Of a stretch of 64,000 nt of DNA, positions 44,854-54,847 are shown in pieces. The position numbers and the translations under genes are program-made. Each line of letters opens with the position of its first letter. Within the stretch, counting starts at the first letter, position 1. The notes beneath the pieces were generated by a model. It worked only from the letters and a program-made list of their open reading frames with translations. It did no database searches and was not told the DNA's origin. This DNA is from Hyphomicrobiales bacterium (lineage in GTDB: Bacteria; Pseudomonadota; Alphaproteobacteria; Rhizobiales; Rhizobiaceae). The DNA is taken from assembly GCA_900473795.1 (NCBI GenBank), contig UCMT01000012.1, forward strand, positions 88,269-152,268, written 5' to 3'.

Positions 44854-45921
44854 TCAGAAATAGGCCACGGCCTTTGCCTGGATCGCCGCATTGGACGCCC
44901 GGAAGGGCCAGACCGTCAGGCTGTCATAACGGCCCGCGGCAAATAGGCCCGCCTGATTCCGCCCGAGGAAGACCTGACCCGCTGTTGCCGGCACCGTCGC
45001 ATCGGTTGCGATTGTTCCGCCATTGTAGCTGCCTGACCGGCCGGCGGCGCTCCAACCAAGGCAGATGCCGAAGGCTGGCAATGGCACCGTCAACGAGGCG
45101 AGAGAAAGGGTCGTCCCACTGAGAACGCTCGTCTGCGCGGTGTTCAGGCGAAGGACTTGGTCGCCGGACCCTGCCCCGACGAGGCGGCCGAGGGAACCGG
45201 CCAAGCCTTGTCCCCTGACTTGCAGCGTTGCGGCATTTCTCTGCACCAGTGCCTCGCCGGTCGGCGAAAGGCGGCAACTATCGGCGCTGCGGGTCGCCGC
45301 TACGGCGCCCGTCTGGACAAACGAGCTGGCGACTGCCCCTGTCTCCACCTGGGCGCGGCTGAGCGATCCGGAGACTGTCACCATCAGGCTCGTCGACGAG
45401 GCGGTGAAGGTCAGCGACGCGCCTTGCGCCGCCATGCCTGTTCCGGCGCCCGACAGCACCAGCGAACCGCTGCCCCGGCACGAAACGGTATATTCGGTGC
45501 CGTTGACGACCGTGATCGTCTGGCTTGCCGGTGCGAAGGCATTCAGAAAGAGATTGGTGGCCGGGCCTTCCAACAGCAGTTGCCGATAGCCGTTGCGGTA
45601 GTCAAAGCGCGGCAAATCCGATGCAGCTTGTTGCGCTACCCCGGCCGCATCGATGAATTCCGCGGCGGAGTTGCGGGTGAAAGAAAACATGTCGGTGAAG
45701 GCCGCGGATTGGGTCACGATCAGCGCATCCACCGCTGCGGCGGCGATACCGACCGAAGCAATGGTGGTCACGGCATGGCGATCCCTGCGGAAATCGGCGA
45801 TGAAGCCCGGCAGCTTGGCAACCCCGTCATTGGCATCGATCGCCGTAAAAGCTGCGCCGGCAAACCATGCGCTGCCTGTGCCGGCCAGACAAAGGCCTGA
45901 ATTAAGACCGAGCGACACCAT
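44854..45921 (-). CDS. Phage/GTA-like spike or fibre protein (candidate)
   Basis: This 355-residue protein opens with MVSLGLNSGLCLAGTGSAWF. It contains a central beta-rich domain (NGYRQLLLEGPATNLFLNAF, GTEYTVSCRGSGSLVLSGAG and LSRAQVETGAVASSFVQTGA) typical of phage head-fibre or tail carbohydrate-binding modules. The C-terminus has a second beta-rich domain with AGRYDSLTVWPFRA. Its ATG overlaps the stop of the small upstream gene (ATGA). The pair is reminiscent of the gene-transfer-agent head-spike genes (spike base plus fibre). No other phage structural gene is near. The call rests on composition and context, and is tentative. Confidence 0.55.
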   Translation of the reverse strand: MVSLGLNSGLCLAGTGSAWFAGAAFTAIDANDGVAKLPGFIADFRRDRHAVTTIASVGIAAAAVDALIVTQSAAFTDMFSFTRNSAAEFIDAAGVAQQAASDLPRFDYRNGYRQLLLEGPATNLFLNAFAPASQTITVVNGTEYTVSCRGSGSLVLSGAGTGMAAQGASLTFTASSTSLMVTVSGSLSRAQVETGAVASSFVQTGAVAATRSADSCRLSPTGEALVQRNAATLQVRGQGLAGSLGRLVGAGSGDQVLRLNTAQTSVLSGTTLSLASLTVPLPAFGICLGWSAAGRSGSYNGGTIATDATVPATAGQVFLGRNQAGLFAAGRYDSLTVWPFRASNAAIQAKAVAYF

Positions 45922-46184
45922 CAGACGAGCCCAACGATGCTGCCGGCGGTCGTGCCCGTTGCCAGCACGCGATCGGCGCGCAGCGGCAGGATGCTGCCGG
46001 CGGAGACGCCGGCGAAGGTGACGGTCTGGCCCGACAGGAGGCGCACCGCGAGTGCACCGCCGGAGCCGACATAGATCGCCCGCGTCACCTCGGACAGGTC
46101 GATCGTGTCGCTGGGGGTGACAGCAAATCCGTGCGTTGCCGGACTGGTGAGGGAAGGAGTATTGCTGGAAAAACGGTCGGGCAT
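45921..46184 (-). CDS. Spike base-like protein, RCAP_rcc01079 family (candidate)
   Basis: This 87-residue protein (MPDRFSSNTPSLTSPATHGF...) resembles the small spike base protein family named after the Rhodobacter capsulatus gene-transfer agent protein Rcc01079. Hallmarks are the DLSEVTRAIYVGSGGALAV strand, then LLSGQTVTFAGVSAGSILPLR and VLATGTTAGSIVGL. It overlaps the larger gene by ATGA, matching a base-fibre pair. The assignment is from memory of the family. The start at 46184 has AGGAACAAG upstream. It is divergent from xseA across 143 bp. Confidence 0.6.
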   Translation of the reverse strand: MPDRFSSNTPSLTSPATHGFAVTPSDTIDLSEVTRAIYVGSGGALAVRLLSGQTVTFAGVSAGSILPLRADRVLATGTTAGSIVGLV

Positions 46185-46327
46185 CGGCTTGTTCCTCGGT
46201 TGCGATTGACGTTGGCGCCATGATGCGCACGGCTTTGAGCGCCGGGGACAAACGGGGAAACTGAAAGGCCTGTTGAGGGGCGCCGGCAACGGCTGGTCAT
46301 CCACGGCTGGGCGCGGCAAAATAGGCC

Positions 46328-47920
46328 ATGAGCTCTTTCTTCGATTCCGATTCGCCCACCAATCTCACCGAATATTCGGTCTCTGAGCTGTCCGGCTCGA
46401 TCAAGCGCACGGTCGAGCAGGCCTTCGACCAGGTGCGTGTGCGCGGCGAAATCTCCGGCTATCGCGGGCCGCACTCCTCGGGCCACGCCTATTTTTCCCT
46501 GAAGGACGACAAGGCCCGGATCGACGCGGTGATCTGGAAAGGGACGATGAGCCGGCTGAAATTCCGGCCCGAAGAAGGCATGGAGGTGATCGCCACCGGC
46601 AAGGTGACGACCTTCCCCGGTTCGTCAAAATACCAGATCGTCATCGAGACGCTTGAGCCGGCCGGCGCCGGGGCGCTGATGGCGTTGATCGAAGAGCGCA
46701 AGCGCAAGCTTGGCGCCGAGGGACTTTTCGACCAGGCGCGAAAACGGCCCCTGCCCTATATGCCGCGTATCATCGGCGTCATAACCTCGCCGACCGGCGC
46801 CGTTATCCGCGACATCCTCCACCGGATTTCGGATCGTTTCCCCGTTCACGTCATCGTCTGGCCCGTGCGAGTCCAAGGCGACGGCTCGGGCAATGAGGTG
46901 GCTGCGGCGATCGAGGGCTTCAACGCCTTTGCCGCGGAAGGCCCGATCGCCCGGCCGGACCTGCTGATCGTCGCGCGCGGCGGCGGCAGCCTCGAAGACC
47001 TCTGGAGCTTCAACGACGAAGCCGTGGTGCGTGCCGCAGCCAATTCGCAAATCCCGCTGATCTCTGCGGTTGGCCACGAAACCGACTGGACGCTGATCGA
47101 CTATGCGAGCGACCAGCGGGCGCCGACACCGACGGGTGCCGCCGAAATGGCCGTGCCGGTGAAGGCCGATCTTGAGGCGAGTGTCGCGGGCCTCTCTGCG
47201 CGTCTGAAGGCAGCCGTGACACGGCAGATGGACAATCGGCGGCACAACGTTCGTGCGCTGACACGGGCGCTGCCCTCGCTCGACCAGCTACTCGCCTTGC
47301 CGCGCCGCCGCTTCGACGAGGCGTCGGCAGGGCTGGGGCGCGGCTTGCAGATGAACACGGCCAACAAGCGGCGTGCCTTCGAGCGCACGGCCGCGCATCT
47401 GCGCCCGGATGTGCTGTCGAGCCGGATCTACGAACGGCGGCAGAAACTATCGGAGCATATGATCCGCGCGGAACGCATCGTCGAACGCCTCATCCATCGT
47501 TCTGCTGCCAGGGTTTCGTCGGCGGATGCGTCGCTCAGAACCCTGCCCGGCCGGCTGCTGAGCCAGATTCACCGTTCGCAGGATCGCCTGACGGGCCTCG
47601 CAGGCAGAGCCGACAACGCGCTTCTGGCCGATCTGCGGCGGCGACGCAGCACAATCGTGGCGCAGGACCGCATCCTGCAGTCGCTGTCCTATCGCAACGT
47701 GTTGAAGCGCGGCTATGCGCTGGTGCGCGACGAGACGGGAGCCCCGGTCAAGGCGGCCTCAGCCCTCTCGCTGAACCAGGCGATCGCGATCGAATTCGCC
47801 GACGGGTCTATCAACGCCATGACCACGGAGGGCGGCGCGCCAACGCCGCCACAACCTGCCAAGAAGCGTGTGGAAAAGCCTGCGTCACCCGAACCGCCGA
47901 AGCAGGGGAGCCTGTTCTAA
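46328..47920 (+). CDS. xseA: Exodeoxyribonuclease VII large subunit
   Basis: This 530-residue protein is the catalytic subunit of exonuclease VII, which degrades single-stranded DNA from both ends. It has an N-terminal OB-fold (residues about 10-110, [19 protein letters not shown] and [20 protein letters not shown]). The catalytic core shows [36 protein letters not shown] and [22 protein letters not shown] motifs. A long coiled-coil follows, then the small-subunit-binding end with [13 protein letters not shown]. xseB is not in the window. Length is normal for alphaproteobacteria. Confidence 0.96.
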   Translation: MSSFFDSDSPTNLTEYSVSELSGSIKRTVEQAFDQVRVRGEISGYRGPHSSGHAYFSLKDDKARIDAVIWKGTMSRLKFRPEEGMEVIATGKVTTFPGSSKYQIVIETLEPAGAGALMALIEERKRKLGAEGLFDQARKRPLPYMPRIIGVITSPTGAVIRDILHRISDRFPVHVIVWPVRVQGDGSGNEVAAAIEGFNAFAAEGPIARPDLLIVARGGGSLEDLWSFNDEAVVRAAANSQIPLISAVGHETDWTLIDYASDQRAPTPTGAAEMAVPVKADLEASVAGLSARLKAAVTRQMDNRRHNVRALTRALPSLDQLLALPRRRFDEASAGLGRGLQMNTANKRRAFERTAAHLRPDVLSSRIYERRQKLSEHMIRAERIVERLIHRSAARVSSADASLRTLPGRLLSQIHRSQDRLTGLAGRADNALLADLRRRRSTIVAQDRILQSLSYRNVLKRGYALVRDETGAPVKAASALSLNQAIAIEFADGSINAMTTEGGAPTPPQPAKKRVEKPASPEPPKQGSLF

Positions 47921-47933
47921 GGGCGGAAACCTC

Positions 47934-48524
47934 ATGCGCTTTCTGATCGTTCTCGCTCATCCCTTGGCCGGCAGTTTCGCCTCGAGCGTTGCCACCATGG
48001 CGAAGACGAGGCTGGAGAAGAACGGCCACAGTGTCGATCTGCTCGATCTCTACCGGCAGGATTTCGACCCCTGCCTGAGCGAAACGGAACGAGGCGGCTA
48101 TTTCGACGTTCCCTACGATGCATCCGGCGTCGAGGATATCGTAGCACGGCTCAAGGCGGCGGACGGGTTGATCCTTGTGTTTCCGCAATGGTGGTTCAAT
48201 TTCCCGGCGATCCTGAAAGGTTTCTTCGACCGCGTCTTTGCCCCCGGCATCGCCTTCGATCATGAACAAGCCGGCGGCCGCATCATCCCACGCCTGACCA
48301 ATATCACGCTCTTCTGGGCGCTGACGACGACCGGTTCGCCCTGGTGGGTCGTCAAGCTCTATATGGGCGATCCGGTCCGCCGCCTGTTGAAGCGCGGCAT
48401 CGCCGCCTTCTGCTCCAAGCACGTACAATTCCGGATGATCTCATTGCATGACATGGACCGCGCGACAGCGAAGCAGCGCACGGCGCATCTGGCGAAGATC
48501 GAAAAGGCGATCGCACGGATTTGA
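47934..48524 (+). CDS. NAD(P)H quinone reductase-like flavoprotein
   Basis: This 196-residue protein has the flavodoxin-like fold of the NQO/modulator of drug activity family. It opens MRFLIVLAHPLAGSFASSVA. The FMN/FAD-contact segment is LILVFPQWWFNFPAILKGFFDRVFAPG, in one characteristic run. The later ALTTTGSPWWVVKLY matches the KefF/YwrO-like group. It probably reduces quinones or nitro compounds by two electrons. The start at 47934 is preferred over an upstream in-frame ATG inside xseA. It follows xseA by 13 bp and may be cotranscribed. Confidence 0.85.
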   Translation: MRFLIVLAHPLAGSFASSVATMAKTRLEKNGHSVDLLDLYRQDFDPCLSETERGGYFDVPYDASGVEDIVARLKAADGLILVFPQWWFNFPAILKGFFDRVFAPGIAFDHEQAGGRIIPRLTNITLFWALTTTGSPWWVVKLYMGDPVRRLLKRGIAAFCSKHVQFRMISLHDMDRATAKQRTAHLAKIEKAIARI

Positions 48525-48614
48525 CAACGGCCAAATCTTTTCTCGGCGCGAAAAGAAACGCTTCCGTAACGAACCCGCCTGTACATTTGGCCACTCGAAA
48601 CTAGGGGGCGTCAG

Positions 48615-48965
48615 ATGCCTGTCGAACTCTCAGCTTCTCAGGCGCTGAATCTTTGGCATGCCGTCTCGCTCGAGCAAGTGCGGATCGACAATCGCGATCT
48701 CACTCTGCGCCAGATGTCCATACTCTTGCATATCTACCTCGTGCCGCCGCCGCATACCGTACGCGGGCTGGCCGCCATTCTCGGCGTGACGAAGCCCGTG
48801 ATCACCCGCGCCCTCGACACGATGGGCGATCTCGGCCTCGTCGCCCGCGCGCGCGACGAGCGCGACAAGCGCAATGTGATTATCAAACGCACGGTCGAGG
48901 GCGCACTTTATCTTGAAAAACTTGGTGATCTGATCATTGATCAGGGACGCAAACTGTCTATCTGA
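48615..48965 (+). CDS. MarR-family transcriptional regulator
   Basis: This 116-residue protein is a short winged-helix MarR regulator. The HTH region is LTLRQMSILLHIYLVPPPHT, then VRGLAAILGVTKPVITRALDTMGDLGLV and the wing RARDERDKRNVIIKRT. The ATG follows AGGGGGC. The gene is separated by only 6 bp from the NlpC/P60 gene, and this pairing looks like a conserved unit. The ligand is unknown. It may control its partner gene or cell-wall recycling. Confidence 0.83.
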   Translation: MPVELSASQALNLWHAVSLEQVRIDNRDLTLRQMSILLHIYLVPPPHTVRGLAAILGVTKPVITRALDTMGDLGLVARARDERDKRNVIIKRTVEGALYLEKLGDLIIDQGRKLSI

Positions 48966-48971
48966 GGGCAC

Positions 48972-49826
48972 ATGTCTGACCTTCCCGACCGCCGGCTGAA
49001 CGCCTATCGCCCCGACCTTGCCGAGGCGCGGTTGCGCGGCATCGTCGAGGCCGCAAATTATGCGAGCGGCTCACCGGGTGTCATCTCCGTGCCGGTGGTG
49101 CAGATGCGAGCCCGTCCGGAACTCGAATGCGGCACCGACACGGAACTGTTGCTCGGCGAGACGGTCCATGTTTTCGACACCGCCGGCGGCTGGGCCTGGG
49201 TGAAGGCCGATTTCGATAGCTATGTCGGCTATGTTCCGGACTATGCCGTTTCGCCTGTTATTCACAGCCGAACGCATATCGTCACCGCGCCCCGCACCTT
49301 CGTCTATTCCGGCCCTGATCTCAAGTTTCCGACGGTGCAGGCACTTTCAATGGGCAATCGCATTGCCGCGATCGACGAGCGCGAGACGCGCGGCACGCGC
49401 TATTTCCTGTTGGAAGGTGGGCAGGCCGTCATTGCCAATCACTGCACGGAAGTGGGAAAGCCACTATTTGGAGATTACGTCTCCGTGGCAGCACGGTTCC
49501 TTGAAACGCCCTATCTCTGGGGCGGACGCTCCGGCTTCGGCATCGATTGCTCCGGTCTTATCCAGCTCTCGATGATGATGACCGGAAGAACCGCACCGCG
49601 TGACACCGACATGCAGGCCAAGGGACTTGGCACCGCCATTGCTCGCGACGAACTTCGCCGCGGCGATCTCGTCTTCTGGAAGGGTCATGTGGCCATCATG
49701 CTCGATGAGCAGACACTGCTGCATGCCAACGGCCATACGATGAACGTCGCCCTCGAGGGACTGGAGGATGCGATCGCCCGTATCGGCTGGCTTTATGATC
49801 AGCCGACGGGATATCGCCGGCCCTGA
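48972..49826 (+). CDS. NlpC/P60 cell-wall hydrolase with SH3 domains
   Basis: This 284-residue peptidase has two SH3-like domains (about residues 37-95 and 100-160) and a C-terminal NlpC/P60 domain. The catalytic Cys193 lies in GFGIDCSGLIQLS, His239 in WKGHVAIML, and the third residue in the LLHANGH region. The family cleaves gamma-D-glutamyl-diamino acid bonds of peptidoglycan peptides. There is no signal peptide, so it is probably a cytoplasmic recycling enzyme of the YkfC type. It follows marR by 6 bp and its stop abuts the stop of the convergent dehydrogenase. Confidence 0.88.
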   Translation: MSDLPDRRLNAYRPDLAEARLRGIVEAANYASGSPGVISVPVVQMRARPELECGTDTELLLGETVHVFDTAGGWAWVKADFDSYVGYVPDYAVSPVIHSRTHIVTAPRTFVYSGPDLKFPTVQALSMGNRIAAIDERETRGTRYFLLEGGQAVIANHCTEVGKPLFGDYVSVAARFLETPYLWGGRSGFGIDCSGLIQLSMMMTGRTAPRDTDMQAKGLGTAIARDELRRGDLVFWKGHVAIMLDEQTLLHANGHTMNVALEGLEDAIARIGWLYDQPTGYRRP

Positions 49827-50786
49827 TCAATAGCCGGCGTTGCGATCCACCAGATGCTGAAGCGGCAGACCGCTTTCGAGACGGTTGATCTGCTGCTCGA
49901 CATGAGAAAACAGCGCTTTGACGTCCGAGGATGCCGCCACATGCGGGGTGACGTAGACGTTGTCCATGTCCCAGAAGGCGCTGTCCTTGCCCAGCGGCTC
50001 GCGTTCGAACACGTCGAGCGAGGCCCCCCCGAGCACGCCGGATCTCAGCGCCGCCAGAATGTCGGCCTCGACCTGGCTGCCGCCGCGGCCGCCATTGATG
50101 AACACCGGCGCGCCGAGTGGACTGCCGCGGCTGAGCTTCGAGAAGATGGAGGCATTGAAGATGCCGCGCGTCTCATCGGTCAGCGGCAATAGACCGACAA
50201 GGAAATCGGTTCTGGCAAGAAACGCATCTAGGTCATCACCCGCGAAGGTCTCGACGCCATCGATCTCCTTCTTCGACCGTGACCAGCCGATGGTCTTGAA
50301 GCCCATGACGCCGAGCTTGCGGATGGCGTCCTGGCCCAGCACGCCGAGGCCCATGACGCCGACGGTGATGTCGGCGGCTTCGGGCTGGCTCAGATCTTCC
50401 CAGACGCGGGCCTTGGCGCGCGCCTCATAGGCGCGGTGCTGGCGCAAATGCAAAAGGCAGTTCATGACGACCCACTCGCTCATGCGCGTCGTCAGGCTGC
50501 GGTCGACAAAACGGACCAGCGGCACGTCCGGCAAGCCGGGAAGTGTCAGCACGTGATCGACGCCGGCGCCGCCGGAAAAGACGACTTTCAGATCCGGTGC
50601 GCGCGAAAAGAGATCGGGATCGGATTTCCAGACGACCGCATAGTCGATGCCGGCGAGGTCGCGGTCCTTGTGCGCGGGATCGGCGAGGTTGATGACCTCG
50701 CGGCCGGCAAAGGCGCCTTTCAGGCCGTCTTCGACTTCCTGCGGAATGAACTTCAGATCGACGATGACGGGGCTTTTCGAAGGCAT
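49827..50786 (-). CDS. D-2-hydroxyacid dehydrogenase (GhrA-like)
   Basis: This 319-residue dehydrogenase belongs to the D-isomer 2-hydroxyacid family, close to glyoxylate/hydroxypyruvate reductase A. The NAD(P)-binding motif is VGVMGLGVLGQDAIRKLG; the catalytic Arg lies in FINGGRGGSQVEADILAAL, the Glu in DVFEREPL and His in VYVTPHVAASS. The natural substrate is not certain. Its stop abuts the stop of the NlpC/P60 gene with no gap. It lies 11 bp downstream of yejF on the same strand, so it may be read from the yej operon. Confidence 0.88.
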   Translation of the reverse strand: MPSKSPVIVDLKFIPQEVEDGLKGAFAGREVINLADPAHKDRDLAGIDYAVVWKSDPDLFSRAPDLKVVFSGGAGVDHVLTLPGLPDVPLVRFVDRSLTTRMSEWVVMNCLLHLRQHRAYEARAKARVWEDLSQPEAADITVGVMGLGVLGQDAIRKLGVMGFKTIGWSRSKKEIDGVETFAGDDLDAFLARTDFLVGLLPLTDETRGIFNASIFSKLSRGSPLGAPVFINGGRGGSQVEADILAALRSGVLGGASLDVFEREPLGKDSAFWDMDNVYVTPHVAASSDVKALFSHVEQQINRLESGLPLQHLVDRNAGY

Positions 50787-50797
50787 GAAACGGATCT

Positions 50798-52438
50798 CTA
50801 TTGATTGATAGCGGGCACGTTGACCGCTTCCATGTTGAAGGCGGCGGCCATCAGCGCCTTGGTGTAGTCTTCCTGCGGCGCGGTGAAAATGCGTTCCGAC
50901 GGTCCCTGCTCCACCACCTTGCCGAGCCGCATGACGATCATGTCGTTGGCGAGCGCGCGGACGACCTTCAGGTCGTGGCTGATGAAGAGATAAGCGAGCG
51001 AATGTTTCGCCTGCAGGTCGCGCAAGAGATCGACCACCTGTGCCTGCACGCTCATGTCGAGCGCCGAGGTCGGTTCATCGAGCATGACGAATTGGGGTTT
51101 GAGCACCATGGCGCGGGCAATGGCGACCCGCTGGCGCTGGCCGCCGGAGAACTCGTGCGGGTATCTCCACCGGGTCGCGGCATCGAGACCGACCTCCTCC
51201 AGCGCCGCCGCCACGCGCGCATCGCGTTCCTTCTCGGACAGCGAGGGCTCGTGCACCTTGAGCCCCTCGCCGACAATGTCGCTGATGGCCATGCGGGGAC
51301 TAAGCGAACCGTAGGGATCCTGGAACACGATCTGCATGCGGCGGCGCAAGGGCCGCATCTGCTTGAACGAATAGCCGGCTATCTCGTTGCCGACGAAGCT
51401 GATACGGCCCTTCGAGGAGATCAGCCGCGTCAAGGCAAGCCCGAGCGTCGTCTTGCCAGAGCCGGATTCCCCGACGACACCGAGCGTCTGGCCGGACCGC
51501 AGCGTCAGATCGATGCCGTCGACGGCCTTCACATGGTCGACAACGCGGCGCAGGAAACCCGCCTTGATCGGGAACCAGACCTTCATGTCCTGTGCTTCGA
51601 TCACCACCGGCTTCGCGGTGTCGGAGACCGGCGGCACACCCTTTGGCTCCGAGGCGAGAAGATGGCGGGTATAGGCGTGCTGCGGATTGGCGAAAATCTC
51701 CGCCGTCGGACCCGTTTCGACGATCTTGCCCTTGGTCATGACGCAGACCCGGTCGGAGATCTTGCGGACGATGCCGAGGTCATGGGTGATGAACAGCAGC
51801 GACATGCCATGCTCGTCCTTGAGCTTTTTCAGAAGCTCGAGGATCTGGGCCTGGACGGTCACGTCGAGTGCCGTCGTCGGTTCGTCGGCGATCAGGAGCT
51901 CCGGCCGGTTGGCGAGCGCCATGGCGATCATCACGCGCTGGCGCTGGCCGCCGGAGAGCTCATGCGGATAGGCAGCGAGACGTTTTTCCGGCTCGCGGAT
52001 GCCGACCTGATTGAGCAGTTCCAAAACGCGGGTTCGGGCAGCGGCGCCGGTGATGCCCTGGTGCAGGTCGAGGATTTCGGCGATCTGCCGCTCGATCGAG
52101 TGCAGCGGGTTAAGCGAGGTCATCGGCTCCTGGAAGATCATCGTGATATCGTTGCCGCGCACCTGGCGCAGTTCCGCATCGGACGCCTTCATCAGATCCT
52201 GGCCGTTGAAGAGGATCTCGCCGCTCGGATGGCTCGCCGCCGGATAGGGCAGCAGTTTCAGGATCGAATTGGCGGAGACCGACTTGCCCGAGCCGGATTC
52301 GCCGACCAGCGCGACGACTTCGCCACGCTTGATGTCGAAGGATATGCGGTCCACGGCCACCGACGTCTTGCCACCCTGATGGAAAGCCACGGAAAGATTG
52401 CGCACGGAAAGGAGTGTATCTGTCATGGCAATGCTCAT
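50798..52438 (-). CDS. yejF: Peptide ABC transporter, double ATPase YejF
   Basis: This 546-residue protein joins two ABC ATPase domains in one chain. Walker A motifs are GESGSGKS (first half) and GESGSGKT (second half). Signatures [15 protein letters not shown] and [15 protein letters not shown], and the Walker B lines [13 protein letters not shown] and [12 protein letters not shown] follow. It powers uptake of peptides such as microcin C-type compounds through YejB and YejE. The start at 52438 overlaps the yejE stop (ATGA). An internal in-frame ATG at 52426 is less likely. It is the last gene of the yejABEF operon. Confidence 0.93.
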   Translation of the reverse strand: MSIAMTDTLLSVRNLSVAFHQGGKTSVAVDRISFDIKRGEVVALVGESGSGKSVSANSILKLLPYPAASHPSGEILFNGQDLMKASDAELRQVRGNDITMIFQEPMTSLNPLHSIERQIAEILDLHQGITGAAARTRVLELLNQVGIREPEKRLAAYPHELSGGQRQRVMIAMALANRPELLIADEPTTALDVTVQAQILELLKKLKDEHGMSLLFITHDLGIVRKISDRVCVMTKGKIVETGPTAEIFANPQHAYTRHLLASEPKGVPPVSDTAKPVVIEAQDMKVWFPIKAGFLRRVVDHVKAVDGIDLTLRSGQTLGVVGESGSGKTTLGLALTRLISSKGRISFVGNEIAGYSFKQMRPLRRRMQIVFQDPYGSLSPRMAISDIVGEGLKVHEPSLSEKERDARVAAALEEVGLDAATRWRYPHEFSGGQRQRVAIARAMVLKPQFVMLDEPTSALDMSVQAQVVDLLRDLQAKHSLAYLFISHDLKVVRALANDMIVMRLGKVVEQGPSERIFTAPQEDYTKALMAAAFNMEAVNVPAINQ

Positions 52439-53577
52439 CTGAACGTCTTCCTCGGATCAAAGGCATCGCGCGTCGCCTCGCCGATGAAGATCAGCAATGA
52501 CAGCATGACGGACATGACCACGAAGGCGGTCAGGCCGAGCCAGGGCGCCTGGAGGTTGGACTTGCCCTGCGAGATCAGTTCGCCGAGCGAGGCGGAGCCC
52601 GGCGGCATGCCGAAGCCGAGGAAATCGAGCGAGGTGAGCGTGGTGATCGAGCCGGAGAGGATGAACGGCAGGAAGGTCAGGGTCGCCACCATGGCGTTGG
52701 GAAGCAGGTGGCGGAACATGATCGTGCGGTTGTTGACGCCGAGCGCGCGGGCGGCGCGGACATATTCGAAATTGCGAGCCCGCAGGAACTCGGCCCGCAC
52801 AATGCCGACGAAACCGACCCAGGAGAACAAGAGCATGATGCCGAGCAACACGAAGAAGCCTGGCGGCAGGATCGCGGCGATGATCAGCAGGATATAGAGC
52901 ACTGGCATCGACGACCAGATTTCGATGAAACGCTGCAGGAGCAGGTCCGTCCAGCCACCGAAATAGCCCTGTACGGCACCGGCGGAAACACCGACGATAG
53001 CGGAAAGAACAGTCAGGGCGAGACCGAAGAGGACGGAAATCCGAAACCCGTAGATCATCCGGGCCGCAACATCGCGGGCCTGGTCGTCGGTGCCGAGCCA
53101 ATTGAGGTTGCCGAGCGTGCAGCCCGGGTCGTTCTCCCCCCGCGGATAGCCGGAGCAGCGTTCCGCCTTGTCCATCAGCCAGAAGGGTGCCGTTGGGGCC
53201 GAATGCGGGATGTTGGAATTGGCGGTCTGGTAGGAATAGCGGATCGGCGGCCAGATCATCCAGCCATTGGCATTGATCTCGTCGCGGATAAAGTCGGAGC
53301 GGTAGTCCGTTTCCGCCAGGAAACCGCCGAACTTCTCTTCCGGATAGTTGACCAGAACCGGCACCAGGATTTCGCCCTTATAGGAGGCGAGAACCGGCTT
53401 GTCGTTGGCGATGAATTCGGCGCAGAGGCTGAGACCGAACAGCACCACGAATATCCAGAACGACCAGTAGCCGCGCCGGTTGGCCCTGAAATTCTCCCAG
53501 CGGCGCTGGTTGATGGGCGACAGCCGGCCGGGCGTGCTGGTAACGAGGGCCGGATTGGTGGAGACGACATCTGCCAT
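52435..53577 (-). CDS. yejE: Peptide ABC transporter permease YejE
   Basis: This 380-residue inner membrane permease belongs to the BPD_transp_1 (DppC-like) family. A first helix (YWSFWIFVVLFGLSLCAEFI) is followed by a periplasmic segment of about 120 residues, then about five helices. The EAA loop EYVRAARALGVNNRTIMFRHLLPN marks the ATPase contact. The end GEATRDAFDPRKTF is typical. Its start overlaps the stop of yejB (TGATG), and its stop overlaps the yejF start, so the three are translationally coupled. Confidence 0.93.
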   Translation of the reverse strand: MADVVSTNPALVTSTPGRLSPINQRRWENFRANRRGYWSFWIFVVLFGLSLCAEFIANDKPVLASYKGEILVPVLVNYPEEKFGGFLAETDYRSDFIRDEINANGWMIWPPIRYSYQTANSNIPHSAPTAPFWLMDKAERCSGYPRGENDPGCTLGNLNWLGTDDQARDVAARMIYGFRISVLFGLALTVLSAIVGVSAGAVQGYFGGWTDLLLQRFIEIWSSMPVLYILLIIAAILPPGFFVLLGIMLLFSWVGFVGIVRAEFLRARNFEYVRAARALGVNNRTIMFRHLLPNAMVATLTFLPFILSGSITTLTSLDFLGFGMPPGSASLGELISQGKSNLQAPWLGLTAFVVMSVMLSLLIFIGEATRDAFDPRKTFR

Positions 53578-54668
53578 CAGACATCCCTCCGCTCAAAATC
53601 GATGCGCGGATCGACCCAGGTATAGATAAGGTCCGACAAGAGGCCGACGAGCAGGCCCATCAGCGAGAAGATATAGAGCGTGGCAAAGACGATTGGATAG
53701 TCGCGCTTGACGACGGATTCATAGCCGAGCCGGCCGAGGCCATCGAGTGAGAAAATGTATTCCGTCAGCAGCGATCCCGTAAAGAAGGCCGTGATGAAGG
53801 CGCCCGGAAAACCGGCGATGACGATCAGCATGGCGTTGCGGAAAACGTGCCCATAGAGAACCTGTCGCTCATTCAGGCCCTTGGCGCGCGCCGTGATGAC
53901 ATATTGCTTCTTGATCTCGTCGATGAAGGAATTCTTCGTCAGCAGCGTCGTCGTGGCAAAGGCCGACATCAGCAGCGTGATCAGCGGCAAGGTCATATGC
54001 CAGAAATAATCGAGAATCTTCTGCCACCAGTTCAACTGGGCGAAATTATCCGACACGATGCCGCGCAACGGGAACCAGTCGAAGAACGAGCCGCCGGCAA
54101 AGAGCACGATCAGCAGGATACCGAACAGGAAGCCCGGCACCGCATAGCCGACGATGATGACACCGGACGTCCAGACATCGAAGGTCGAGCCGTCCGAGAT
54201 GGCCTTCCTGATGCCCAGCGGTATGGAGATCGCGTAGGAAACCAGAAGAATCCAGAGACCGAGCGAGATGGAGACTGGCATCTTGTCGAGGATCAGGTCG
54301 ATCACCGAGGTGTTGCGGAAGAAGCTCTCGCCGAAATCGAAGCGGATATAGTTCCACATCATCAGGCCGAAGCGTTCGAGCGGCGGCTTGTCGAAACCGA
54401 ACTGCTTTTCCAGTTTCGCGATGAATTCCGGATCGAGCCCCTGGGCTCCCCGATACCGGCCGGATGATTCGTCGCCACCCGGCTGTATGCCGAGATCGCC
54501 GCCGCCGCCCGACAGGCGGTCGCCGCCCTGGTTCTGGCCGGTCAGATCGGAGATCACCTGCTCGACAGGGCCGCCGGGAGCAAACTGGATGACGGCGAAG
54601 GAGATCGCCATGATGCCGATGATCGTCGGGATCATCAGCAGAAGCCGCCGCAGAATGTAGGCACCCAT
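53577..54668 (-). CDS. yejB: Peptide ABC transporter permease YejB
   Basis: This 363-residue permease is of the DppB type ([21 protein letters not shown]). About six helices and the EAA loop [20 protein letters not shown] (about residues 265-285) are visible. A glycine-rich stretch ([19 protein letters not shown], about residues 48-66) lies in the periplasmic segment. It forms the channel with YejE. It is separated from yejA by 179 bp containing a short hairpin, with a good GGGGGAGG ribosome site. Confidence 0.93.
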   Translation of the reverse strand: MGAYILRRLLLMIPTIIGIMAISFAVIQFAPGGPVEQVISDLTGQNQGGDRLSGGGGDLGIQPGGDESSGRYRGAQGLDPEFIAKLEKQFGFDKPPLERFGLMMWNYIRFDFGESFFRNTSVIDLILDKMPVSISLGLWILLVSYAISIPLGIRKAISDGSTFDVWTSGVIIVGYAVPGFLFGILLIVLFAGGSFFDWFPLRGIVSDNFAQLNWWQKILDYFWHMTLPLITLLMSAFATTTLLTKNSFIDEIKKQYVITARAKGLNERQVLYGHVFRNAMLIVIAGFPGAFITAFFTGSLLTEYIFSLDGLGRLGYESVVKRDYPIVFATLYIFSLMGLLVGLLSDLIYTWVDPRIDFERRDV

Positions 54669-54763
54669 CAGCGAGCCTCCCCCTTGCCGCTTGCTCCGGC
54701 AGTAAGATTCGATCCGCTATCGGCAACGCACCTGTTTTCAGTCAATCCGCTGGTCTCCTTCAA

Positions 54764-54793
54764 GGCGCCGCCGCCACGACCGGCTCCGGCGCC
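54764..54793. other. GC-rich hairpin in the yejA-yejB spacer
   Basis: GGCGCCG (54764-54770) and CGGCGCC (54787-54793) form a 7-bp stem around a 16-nt loop, in the 179-bp gap between yejA and yejB. It has no T-run. Such intercistronic stems often protect the binding-protein part of the transcript, which would explain higher YejA levels. Confidence 0.4.
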
Positions 54794-54847
54794 CAACTGA
54801 TTCGCTCCCGTGCATTTGGAGTACAGGGCGAGCCGTGTGCAAGGCTT

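Noticed and set aside
50801..52897. Plus-strand reading frame of about 700 codons opposite yejF and yejE
   Set aside because: It is antisense to two clear transporter genes, with typical shadow composition.
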